Part shown: positions 8,659 through 15,804 of the stretch, one piece after another
Layout of the letters: each line of letters opens with the position of its first letter
Numbering within the stretch: position 1 is the first letter of the stretch
Origin: Kitasatospora herbaricolor
GTDB lineage: Bacteria > Actinomycetota > Actinomycetes > Streptomycetales > Streptomycetaceae
Assembly (NCBI RefSeq): GCF_030813695.1
Contig: NZ_JAUSVA010000002.1
Span: 6,905,501-6,969,500, forward strand
Length of the DNA: 64,000 bases
Reading direction: 5' to 3'
The notes under the pieces: generated by a model
Told to the model about the DNA's origin: nothing
Seen by the model: the letters and a program-made list of their open reading frames with translations, nothing else
The model's database searches: none
Position numbers and translations under genes: made by a program

Positions 8659-8699
8659 TTGATGGATAGAGCGCTCTCCCAGATGCTATAAAGACACCA
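8659..8699 (+). promoter_or_regulatory. Promoter with built-in LacI-type operator; probable leaderless start
   Basis: An extended -10 element (TG-C-TATAAA, hexamer 8687-8692) lies so close to the ATG at 8699 that transcription should begin at or near the start codon, giving a leaderless mRNA. No Shine-Dalgarno sequence precedes the ATG. A TTGATG hexamer (8659-8664) could be a weak -35 at a long 22-bp spacing. The palindrome AGAGC/GCTCT (8668-8677), followed by CCC, lies between the two, where a bound repressor would block RNA polymerase. Confidence 0.65.
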
Positions 8700-9751
8700 T
8701 GAGCGAAGTCCTCCGGTCCGCCGTCAACCGCTCCACGACTCTGGAGGACGTGGCCCGGGTCGCGGGCGTCTCCCGGGCCACCGTCTCCCGGGTCATCAAC
8801 GGCATCCGCAACGTCGACCCCGCGATCCAGGAGAGCGTCCGGCTGGCCATCGCCAGCACCGGCTACGTCCCCAACGGCGCCGCCCGATCCCTGGTCACCC
8901 GGCGCGCCGGGTCCCTCGCGCTGGTGGTCTCCGGCTCGGGCGCCGAGGCGGACGGGCCGGCCGGCGGCGAGGTCTTCACCGACCCCTTCTTCGGCCGGGT
9001 GGTCAGCGGGGTCTTCACCGCCCTGCGGCCGCAGGGCCTGCACCCCGTACTGATGCTGGCCGACGCCCCCGAGGCGCGCGAGCAGGCCCTCGCCTACCTG
9101 CGGCAGGGCAACGCGGACGGCGCGATGGTGGTCTCCACCCACGCCGACGACCCGATGCCCGCCCTGCTGCTGGAGGCCGGCGTCCCCGCGGTGCTGTTCG
9201 GTCGCCCCGACCGCCCGCTGCCGATCAGCTGCGTCGACCTGGCCAACCGCGACGGCGGGCGGCTGGCCGCCGACCACCTGCACGCCCGTGGCTGCCGCCG
9301 GGTGGTGACCATCGCGGGCCCCTCCGGTGTCCGGGCCGCCCGGGACCGGCTGGCCGGCTTCCACGACGCGATGGCCCGCCACGGCCTGCCCTACCTGCCG
9401 CACGCCGAGGCGGACTTCACCCAGGCCGGCGGTGAGCGCGCGATCACCCGGCTGCTGATCGAGCACCCGGACACGGACGGCGTTTTCGCCGCCAACGACC
9501 TGATGGCCCAGGGCGCGCTGGCGGTGCTGCGCGACCACGGGCGGCGGGTCCCGGAGGACGTCGCGGTGGTCGGCTTCGACGACAGCAGCGCGGCCACCGC
9601 CGGGCGGCCGCTGCTGACCACCGTCCGCCAGCCGGTGGAGGAGATGGCCGCCGAGATGACCCGCATCCTGCTCGACCACATCGCGCGTCCCGAGCGCGGG
9701 GCCACCTCGGTGATCTTCGAGCCCTCGCTGGTGGTCCGGCAGTCCGCCTGA
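8699..9751 (+). CDS. LacI-family transcriptional regulator
   Basis: A 350-residue repressor of normal LacI length. The helix-turn-helix and hinge helix are at about residues 14-65 (TLEDVARVAGVSRATVSRVING then YVPNGAARSLVTRR). A periplasmic-binding-protein-like effector domain follows and ends with the typical NDLMAQGALAVLRDHGRRVPEDVAVVGFDD region. Its promoter contains the palindrome that also precedes the importer and the glycosidase, so it probably represses all three and itself. The effector is likely a sugar released by the GH16 enzyme; that is inference. The start codon lies directly at the predicted transcription start. Confidence 0.93.
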   Translation: MSEVLRSAVNRSTTLEDVARVAGVSRATVSRVINGIRNVDPAIQESVRLAIASTGYVPNGAARSLVTRRAGSLALVVSGSGAEADGPAGGEVFTDPFFGRVVSGVFTALRPQGLHPVLMLADAPEAREQALAYLRQGNADGAMVVSTHADDPMPALLLEAGVPAVLFGRPDRPLPISCVDLANRDGGRLAADHLHARGCRRVVTIAGPSGVRAARDRLAGFHDAMARHGLPYLPHAEADFTQAGGERAITRLLIEHPDTDGVFAANDLMAQGALAVLRDHGRRVPEDVAVVGFDDSSAATAGRPLLTTVRQPVEEMAAEMTRILLDHIARPERGATSVIFEPSLVVRQSA

Positions 9752-9911
9752 CTCCGCGGCGGCCTTGATCGCGGTGAAACCGCTGGTCAGCCGGGCTGTC
9801 GGGCCCACCGGCACGGGCCGGCGAGCGGGACCGGCCGGGACGCCGGGATGCCGTTTCCGGGTCGTGTGCGGACCATGGACGTAGTTGGTCACCGAATGCG
9901 GAGGTCACACC

Positions 9912-10112
9912 ATGTCCATGCTCGACAAGCTCAAGAACATGATGAAGGGGCACGAGGACACCGTGCAGAAGGGGGTGGACAAGGGCGGCGACATGATCGA
10001 CGAGAAGACCGGCGGCAAGTACAGCGGCCATGTCGACACCGCCCAGCAGAAGATCAACGACCAGCTCGGCAACCAGTCGATGCCCGGCGAGGACCGGCCG
10101 CCGCAGCCCTGA
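9912..10112 (+). CDS. MT0933/Rv0909-type antitoxin-like small protein
   Basis: A 66-residue, lysine- and aspartate-rich helical protein. The ATG at 9912 follows GGAGGTCACACC. The sequence DKGGDMIDEKTGGKYSGHVDTAQQKINDQL matches the family of small actinobacterial proteins named after Rv0909 (MT0933_antitox). In mycobacteria the partner toxin gene (Rv0910 type) lies directly downstream. Here the downstream gene is on the opposite strand and unrelated, so this copy is an orphan. Streptomycetes carry many such orphans, and a role as a general stress or DNA-associated protein is equally possible. Confidence 0.8.
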   Translation: MSMLDKLKNMMKGHEDTVQKGVDKGGDMIDEKTGGKYSGHVDTAQQKINDQLGNQSMPGEDRPPQP

Positions 10113-10156
10113 CGGCCGGGGCAGCGGCGTCCCGAGGGCACCGCACCCACCCGTTC

Positions 10157-10181
10157 CCCCCGTCGGCACGGCCGGCGGGGG
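10157..10181. terminator. Bidirectional terminator-like hairpin between convergent genes
   Basis: A 10-bp stem (10157-10166 with 10172-10181, including one G-T pair) with a 5-base loop, lying between the antitoxin-like gene (+) and the end of the acyltransferase fusion gene (-). It could stop transcription from either side. The rest of 10113-10322 shows no gene. Confidence 0.6.
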
Positions 10182-10322
10182 CCGAGTGGCTCCCGGGCCG
10201 GCCGCGCCCGCCCCGGCCCGCCTCCCGGGAGCGCGGAGGCGTCCGGGGGAGCGGGCGGGGCGGGTGCGGGGCCGCCGGTCGGGCGGTGTGGCCGGGACGC
10301 GCCGGTCAGGACCCGCCGGCGG

Positions 10323-13300
10323 TCAGGACCGGGCGCCGCCCCGCGCCGAGACGGCGACGTACTGCACCCGCATCGGGTGCCCCGGCTCGGTGGCCGCCCC
10401 CGGCACACCGCCGAACGCGGCGGGCAGGTTGCCGCCGACCGCCACGTTCAGGATCAGGAACTGCCCCCGGTTCACCGCGCGGTCCCAGGTGGCGGCGTCC
10501 ATCCGGTCGGCCCGCACCCGGTGGAACTCCCGGCCGTCCAGGTACCAGCGCACCTGCTCGGCGCCGGCCGTCCGGTCCACCTCCACGGCGTAGGTGTGGA
10601 AGCCCGTCCGGCAGTCGGGGCAGGCGGACTCGCCCGAGCCGAGCCCCTTCGGCTCCTGGCAGGGGCCGCCGTCCAGGGTGCCGCAGTGCATCGTCCCGAA
10701 CACCGAGTCGCGGCCGTTCACCGACTCCATCACGTCCAGCTCGCCCGTCGCCGGCCAGCCGGTGAAACCCTCCCGCAGCCCGGCCCCGAGGGTCCAGAAG
10801 GCCGGCCAGTAACCCGCCGCGGCCGGTCCGGTCACGTCGGGCAGGGCGATCGAGGCCTCGATCCGCAGCACTCCGCCGGGCGGGGCGGTGAAGTCGGCGC
10901 GCCGGGACTCGATCCGCCCCGAGCTCCACCGGCCGCCCTCCAGGGTGGGCACGATCTCCAGTGCGCCCCGGCCGTCCAGCCGGACGTTGGCGGTGGAGTC
11001 GGTCATGGTCTCCACCTCGCCGGTGCCCCACTGGGCGGCCGGGCAGCCGGGGTAGCAGGTGCCCAGGTCGTACTGCCAGTTCGCGGCCGAGGGGCGGCTG
11101 CCCGCCGGGCCGTCGAAGTCGTCCCGCAGCAGTGTGGTCCAGCCGTCGGCGCCCGGCTCGTTCCGGGCCGGCACCAGGCCGGCCCCGACCAGCAGCCGCT
11201 CCAGCCGCGGGGTGAGGACCACGGCGGCGACGTTGGTCAGGTGCGCGTCGTCGCGGTAGAGCAGGATCCGCTCCAGCACCGCCGGGCAGCTGCGCCCCGA
11301 CCCGGGGCAGAGCACCGAGTTCACCTCGACGGACCGCACCCCGGGCATCCGGCCGGCGGCGATCGCCTCGGCGAGCGGGTCCGGCCAGTGGGCACGGGCG
11401 CGGTCGAACTCGCAGGCGGCCGGGTCGGCGGTGTGCCCGGAGACGCAGGCCGGGACGTCCTCGCCGGGGACCGGGGTGTCCTCCACGTAGACGATCGGCA
11501 CCCCGAGGGCGCGCAGCGGGGTCAGGGTCTTCTCCCAGCCCTCGGCGAGGAGTCGCCGGTCGTCGGTGTAGCGGTTGAGCGAGGCGATCACGATCAGCCG
11601 GGGCTTCGGCCCGCTCTGCAGCCTGGCCAGGCTGTTCGCCCGCCAGGTGTCGCACTCCCGGTACTCGCGTCCCAACTGCGGGTTGACCACCGGTATGTCC
11701 GCCAGCGGGCAGCCCTGCTTGACCAACTCCTCCAGCCCCCAGTGGCGTTCGGCCGCGATGGCGAGCATCGGGGAGAACCACTGGCCGGCGTGCGAGTCGC
11801 CGAGCAGGACGATCCGGTCCGGACCGCCGGCCGGGCCGAACAGGCAGGCCGGGCCGGCCGTCACGGCCGGGGCCACCTCGCACTCGCCGTCCGGCGGGAA
11901 GTCCTTGCGGGCCTGGGCCGGGTCAGGGACGGCGGGCCCGGGCTTCAGCGGGGCGGCGGTGCGGGCCAGCAGCGAGGTGCCGTCGGGCGAGCCGGGCGGC
12001 AGGCCGAGCATGTCGACCGGGGCGGCCGGGCCGAGCAGCCGGAGCGTCCCGGTGCCGACGACCAGGGCCAGCACCACCGGGACGACCACCGCGGCGACCC
12101 CCAGCGACAGTCCCCGGCGGGGGAGTTCGGCGATCGTCCGGTTGCGGCGCAGCGGCTGCTCGATCCAGCGCAGCGCGGCCGCGGCCGGCAGGGCGGCCGC
12201 CAGCGTCAGCCCCGCCTTCGCCGGCCATCCGAGGGCGCCGAGCCGGGCCTCGGCGAGCACCAGGACCGGCCAGTGCCACAGGTAGAGGTTGTAGGAGAGC
12301 CGGCCGACGGCGCGCGGCGCCCGGGCGGACAGCAGCCGGCCGACCCCGGGACCGCCGCGCACCGGGTCGGCGCCCCCGGCGTCCGGGGTGCCCGCCAGGA
12401 TGACCGCGGCCGCCCCGAGGGTCGGCACCAGCGCCGCGTAGCCCGGGTAGGGGGTGCCGGCGTCGTACTCCAGGACGCACCATCCGATCGCCGCCGCCCC
12501 GGCCCACCCGGACAGCAGCCGGAGCGGGCGCGGCCCGCGCAGCCGGTGCGCGGGCAGCAGCGCCAGCAGCGCGCCCACCCCGAACTGCCAGCCCCGGGAG
12601 GGTGTGCCGAGGTACGCCAGCGAGACCGAGCCGTGCGTCCAGTGCAGGGAGAGGGCGAAGGAGCCGACGGTGAGCAGGACGGCCACGAGCGCCACCGCCG
12701 CGCGGACCGCCCGGCCGCGCCGGACCGTCCGGGCCACCAGGAACACGGTCACGGCCAGCAGCGGGGCCCAGAACAGGTAGAACTGCTCCTCCACCGCCAG
12801 CGACCAGAAGTGCAGCAGCGGGCTCTGCTCCCGGCCCGCCGCGAGGTAGTCGGTCTGCTGCGCGACGAAGCGCCAGTTGGCCGCCGACAGCGCCGCGGCG
12901 AGGACGTCGTACTCCAGGTCGGTGCGCCGCAGCGGGACGGTGAGCCAGGCGCCGGCCAGCGCGACCGCGGCGAGCACCACGGCGGCGGAGGGCAGCAGCC
13001 GGCGGGCCCGGCGGGAGAAGAACTCCCCGAGCCGGATCCGGCCGGTGCCGACCGCCTCGCGCACCAGCAGACCGGTGATGAGGTAGCCGGAGATGACGAA
13101 GAAGACGTCGACGCCGACGAATCCGCCGGCCAGGCCGGGGACGGAGGCGTGGAAGGCCAGTACCGCGAGGACGGCCACCGCGCGCAGGCCCTCGATGTCG
13201 GGGCGGAATCCGGTGCGGCCGGGGGAGGCGCCGGGGGAGCCGGCGCCGCCGGGCGGCGGGCCGGGGATCGTGAGGGTCTGCGGAGCGAGCTCCGGAACCA

Positions 13301-13325
13301 CGGTCGAGGACATCGGTGCGACCAT
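10323..13325 (-). CDS. Fusion of membrane acyltransferase (AT3), SGNH esterase and GH16 glycanase
   Basis: A 1000-residue protein. Residues about 40-400 form an acyltransferase-3 (OafA/YrhL) membrane domain (RPDIEGLRAVAVLAVLAFHA, then about ten helices). Residues about 470-715 form the SGNH domain often attached to it (GDS511HAGQW nucleophile; Asp693-Ala-His695 as the end of the triad). Residues about 725-1000 form a complete GH16 domain with Glu862-Leu-Asp-Val-Met-Glu867. AT3-SGNH fusions are common, but I do not know of a GH16 domain attached to one. The extra domain resembles the GH16 of the secreted enzyme at 2811. The ATG at 13325 lies three bases after the stop of the upstream glycosyltransferase, so the two are probably co-translated; ATG at 13313 is an alternative. 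Likely role: O-acylation and trimming of the polymer made by that glycosyltransferase. Confidence 0.9.
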   Translation of the reverse strand: MVAPMSSTVVPELAPQTLTIPGPPPGGAGSPGASPGRTGFRPDIEGLRAVAVLAVLAFHASVPGLAGGFVGVDVFFVISGYLITGLLVREAVGTGRIRLGEFFSRRARRLLPSAAVVLAAVALAGAWLTVPLRRTDLEYDVLAAALSAANWRFVAQQTDYLAAGREQSPLLHFWSLAVEEQFYLFWAPLLAVTVFLVARTVRRGRAVRAAVALVAVLLTVGSFALSLHWTHGSVSLAYLGTPSRGWQFGVGALLALLPAHRLRGPRPLRLLSGWAGAAAIGWCVLEYDAGTPYPGYAALVPTLGAAAVILAGTPDAGGADPVRGGPGVGRLLSARAPRAVGRLSYNLYLWHWPVLVLAEARLGALGWPAKAGLTLAAALPAAAALRWIEQPLRRNRTIAELPRRGLSLGVAAVVVPVVLALVVGTGTLRLLGPAAPVDMLGLPPGSPDGTSLLARTAAPLKPGPAVPDPAQARKDFPPDGECEVAPAVTAGPACLFGPAGGPDRIVLLGDSHAGQWFSPMLAIAAERHWGLEELVKQGCPLADIPVVNPQLGREYRECDTWRANSLARLQSGPKPRLIVIASLNRYTDDRRLLAEGWEKTLTPLRALGVPIVYVEDTPVPGEDVPACVSGHTADPAACEFDRARAHWPDPLAEAIAAGRMPGVRSVEVNSVLCPGSGRSCPAVLERILLYRDDAHLTNVAAVVLTPRLERLLVGAGLVPARNEPGADGWTTLLRDDFDGPAGSRPSAANWQYDLGTCYPGCPAAQWGTGEVETMTDSTANVRLDGRGALEIVPTLEGGRWSSGRIESRRADFTAPPGGVLRIEASIALPDVTGPAAAGYWPAFWTLGAGLREGFTGWPATGELDVMESVNGRDSVFGTMHCGTLDGGPCQEPKGLGSGESACPDCRTGFHTYAVEVDRTAGAEQVRWYLDGREFHRVRADRMDAATWDRAVNRGQFLILNVAVGGNLPAAFGGVPGAATEPGHPMRVQYVAVSARGGARS

Positions 13326-13328
13326 CTT

Positions 13329-15017
13329 TCAACCCAGCCAGGGCAGCATCGGGCTGACCCAGCCGGAGGCGAGCAGGGCGGTGAGGACGAGGGTGGCGGT
13401 GGCGGCCGAGGCCTCGGGCCAGCGCCGGGGCAGCATGCCGCGGCCCCTGGGGCGCCCGGCCCGGGCGGCCTGGCGCGCGGCGGCCCGGGCCGGGGCGGCG
13501 GGGCGCAGTTCGGCGACCAGGTCGCGGATCAGCGGGACCCCGATCTGGCACTGGACCACGAGGTACAGCCCGAGGCCCCAGTTGGGCTCCCAGCCGTTGC
13601 GGGCGACGGCCAGCGCGAGGCCGGCGGCGGCCGCGCCGATCGAGAGGCAGAGCCAGCCGAGCGCGACCAGGACCACCCGGCGGGCCAGCCCTCCGGGCCT
13701 GGCGCGGCCCGCGCCGGTGGGCACCCAGGCCGCGCTGCGGCCGCGCAGGGTGTGCCAGAAGGCGGCGCCGGCGGCCACGCTCATCAGGACGTTGGAGCGG
13801 ATCACCTCGACCCGCCAGCGGGTCCGGCTGATCCGGGGCAGCAGCACGTGCCAGAGCCAGAGCGGGGCCAGCAGCGGCAGGACGTGCCAGGGCCGGATCT
13901 CGTCCGGGTACCGGTACATCATCACCAGCGGCGGCAGCGGGGCCGCGAAGATGTTGACCGCCGTGGTCAGGTACCCGACCACGCCCTCGTAGAAGCAGAG
14001 CCGCATCCGCCAGGGTGCCCGGATCCGCTTGAGCTCGGGGGTGCCGAGCAGGTGCAGGTTGCCCATGGCCCAGCGGTACTGCTGGTTGACGAAGGCGGCG
14101 AGGTTGTCCGGCGAGGTGCCCTTGGCGACCAGCACCGGCACGTACAGGGTGCGGAACCCCTTCTCGTACAGGGCGAGTCCGGTGAACAGGTCCTCGCTGT
14201 GGTCGAGCCGGGCGAAGCCGCCGGCCGCGTCGATCGCGGCGCGCCGGTAGACGGCGTTGCTGCCGCAGCAGATGGCGGCGTCGCTGGCGTCGCGGGAGGG
14301 CTGGATCCAGCGGAAGAACCACTCCTGGGCGGCGCCGGCGGCGCGCTGGATCCAGCTCATGGTCTCGTCGGTGTCGAAGCACTGCGGGCTCTGCACGATG
14401 CCGGTGCCGGGGTCGGCGAAGTAGGGCACCAGGTGCCGCAGGAAGTCCGGCCGGGGCGCGAAGTCGGCGTCCAGGATGGCGATGAACTCCGCGGTGCTCA
14501 GGGTGAGCGCGTGGTTGAGGTTGCCGGCCTTCTTGAGGTGCCCGCGGTCGGGCCGCACGACGTACTCGTAGCCGTACCGGGCGGCCAGCCCGGCCACCTC
14601 CGGGCGGTCGCCGTCGTCCAGCACCCAGACGGTCAGCGCGTCCGGCCAGTCGACGGCCGAGACGGCGCGGTAGGCGTTCTCCAGGACGTCGAGCGGCTCG
14701 CCGCAGGTCGGCAGGTAGAGGTCGACGTCCGGCAGCCGGGCCGGCTGCCAGGCGTGCACCAGCACCTCGTGCGACTGCCGGGTGAGCCGGCGCTGGCGCA
14801 GGCTGTTGACGGAGGACAGGGCGAGCGCGGCGAGGTTGAGCACGAGGACCGCGAGGAAGGCCCAGAGGGCCGGGGTCCGCAGCGAGAAGGTGAGCATGGT
14901 CGCCGCGGTGAAGACGAAGGCCAGCGAGGTGCAGATCAGCACCCAGCGGCGCTGCGGTCCGAAATACCAGTAGAGCTCCTGATCGGAGGGAGGTTGAGGA
15001 AGGTGATGGACAGTCAT
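13329..15017 (-). CDS. Processive family 2 glycosyltransferase (cellulose/glucan synthase-like)
   Basis: A 562-residue membrane enzyme. Two N-terminal helices (about 26-45 and 50-70) precede a cytoplasmic GT2 domain with all four signatures of processive synthases: Asp134-Asp135 (VLDDGD), Asp183-x-Asp185 (DADFAP), the catalytic-base position Glu275 (HSEDL in place of TED) and Gln312-Gln-x-Arg-Trp316 (QQYRW). Several C-terminal helices follow and could form the export channel. It resembles bacterial cellulose synthase but has no PilZ domain, so c-di-GMP control is not evident. The downstream fusion gene carries GH16 and acyltransferase domains, suggesting that the product is an acylated beta-glucan other than plain cellulose. 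A DasR-like site lies 52 bases upstream. Confidence 0.92.
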   Translation of the reverse strand: MTVHHLPQPPSDQELYWYFGPQRRWVLICTSLAFVFTAATMLTFSLRTPALWAFLAVLVLNLAALALSSVNSLRQRRLTRQSHEVLVHAWQPARLPDVDLYLPTCGEPLDVLENAYRAVSAVDWPDALTVWVLDDGDRPEVAGLAARYGYEYVVRPDRGHLKKAGNLNHALTLSTAEFIAILDADFAPRPDFLRHLVPYFADPGTGIVQSPQCFDTDETMSWIQRAAGAAQEWFFRWIQPSRDASDAAICCGSNAVYRRAAIDAAGGFARLDHSEDLFTGLALYEKGFRTLYVPVLVAKGTSPDNLAAFVNQQYRWAMGNLHLLGTPELKRIRAPWRMRLCFYEGVVGYLTTAVNIFAAPLPPLVMMYRYPDEIRPWHVLPLLAPLWLWHVLLPRISRTRWRVEVIRSNVLMSVAAGAAFWHTLRGRSAAWVPTGAGRARPGGLARRVVLVALGWLCLSIGAAAAGLALAVARNGWEPNWGLGLYLVVQCQIGVPLIRDLVAELRPAAPARAAARQAARAGRPRGRGMLPRRWPEASAATATLVLTALLASGWVSPMLPWLG

Positions 15018-15395
15018 AGGGCCCCCACAGCCGCTGGTCCGACAGCATCCTGGGGGAACCGTACCTCAATTGGTATAGACCATTGGACCACCGGTCGCGG
15101 AGCGGGACGGCATTCGGCCACCGCCGTGCGCGGACAGTGATCATTTCAGCGCCGGGCCGGTGCGCACGGGGGATCGGCAGGCCGCGGCCGGGTGAACAGT
15201 CGTCCAACTTCCGCGCCCCGGGCCGCCCGGCGGGGGCCTTCCGGCGCCCGACGCCGCCCCCGCGGCGTACGCCCGGGCGGGCCGGTGTCCGGTTCGCCCG
15301 GGGATGTCGCGCCGACGGTGTTTCCGCCGGGTCAAACCACTGTTGCGTGACGGGGTGTGACCGAACGTCGATTGACGGGGCCGATTCGGGATTCG
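15018..15395. other. Gene-free stretch upstream of the glycosyltransferase
   Basis: No coding region is convincing here on either strand. The only signal I can support is the DasR-like palindrome at 15069-15084. The remainder is GC-rich sequence between two divergent transcription units and should contain the promoters of both. Confidence 0.5.
15069..15084. promoter_or_regulatory. DasR-like operator (dre site) upstream of the glycosyltransferase operon
   Basis: ATTGGTATAGACCATT matches the published streptomycete DasR element (core TGGTCTAGACCA) at 11 of 12 core positions, and I count 13 of 16 over the full element. It lies 52-67 bases upstream of the glycosyltransferase start, a normal operator position. 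DasR is the N-acetylglucosamine-responsive GntR repressor that controls chitin use, development and antibiotic genes. Binding is inferred from sequence only. Confidence 0.6.
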
Positions 15396-15396
15396 T

Positions 15397-15510
15397 ACAC
15401 TCGGACCGGCGAAGAATGTCAGCTTTGGGCCCCGGCCGGCTGACTGGCAACCCTCCACTGTGGCGGGGTGCCGCCGGGGATAAGCCGGGTGACATGGGTG
15501 TCATGTCGCA
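15397..15510 (+). ncRNA. SAM-riboswitch-like leader element (SAM-I/IV type)
   Basis: The RNA would contain a P2-like stem GTCAGC/GCTGAC (15418-15423 with 15439-15444), followed directly by the conserved hallmark GGCAACCC...GGGGTGCC (15446-15472) and then CCGGGTGACA. This is the order and wording of S-adenosylmethionine riboswitches in streptomycetes. I could not fix the closing P1 stem: two alternatives exist, ATGTCA/TGACAT (15416-15421 with 15490-15495), which competes with P2, and ACACTC/GGGTGT. The element lies just upstream of a leader peptide gene and the LAL regulator, so it would make regulator expression depend on SAM or sulfur status. The core match is seen; the ligand is inferred. 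Confidence 0.6.
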
Positions 15511-15550
15511 AGCACAGGAACCCCGGGTACACAGGGGGATGGAGACGGTC

Positions 15551-15646
15551 ATGCAGCGCGTGCACGGCAGCCGTGCCGTTCGGCTCAGACTGGTGGCCAG
15601 GTTGGCTGTCGACCTCGTCCGCAGTGCCAGCTCGCTCTGTCGTTGA
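15551..15646 (+). CDS. Cysteine-type leader peptide
   Basis: A 31-codon ORF. Its end, LRLVARLAVDLVRSASSLCR, matches the short actinobacterial leader peptides of the form LVxRxHVDLxRxxSxLC(P)R that precede sulfur and cysteine genes; the usual His is Ala here. A Cys codon is second to last, as expected if a ribosome stalls when cysteine or Cys-tRNA is short. GGAGAC lies ten bases upstream of the ATG. The gene follows a SAM-riboswitch-like element, and a hairpin comes 13 bases after the stop. What is unusual is the downstream gene: a polyketide pathway regulator, with no sulfur gene in sight. Confidence 0.75.
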   Translation: MQRVHGSRAVRLRLVARLAVDLVRSASSLCR

Positions 15647-15659
15647 GGCCCTGCGGCCG

Positions 15660-15676
15660 GACCCCCACCGGGGGTC
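15660..15676 (+). terminator. Attenuator-like hairpin after the leader peptide
   Basis: A perfect 7-bp stem, GACCCCC/GGGGGTC, with an ACC loop lies 13 bases after the leader stop codon and 129 bases before the LAL start. Its distance from the leader suits an attenuator that a stalled ribosome could influence. There is no T-run, so termination strength is uncertain. Confidence 0.55.
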
Positions 15677-15804
15677 GCGGTTCGGTTCGCGTGTCACGGC
15701 CCCGGGCTCCGGCCGGCCGGTGACGCACCTCGTTTCCGGCCTCTCGTACGACGGGCAGCGCAGCGTTGCGCGGCCCGGTCGTGCGCCCTGCTCCAGGAGA
15801 GCGG

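Noticed and set aside
15083..15646. 187-codon plus-strand ORF ending in the leader peptide
   Set aside because: Only the last 31 codons match a known leader family and have a suitable ribosome binding site; the longer frame runs through the riboswitch-like element and the DasR-like region.
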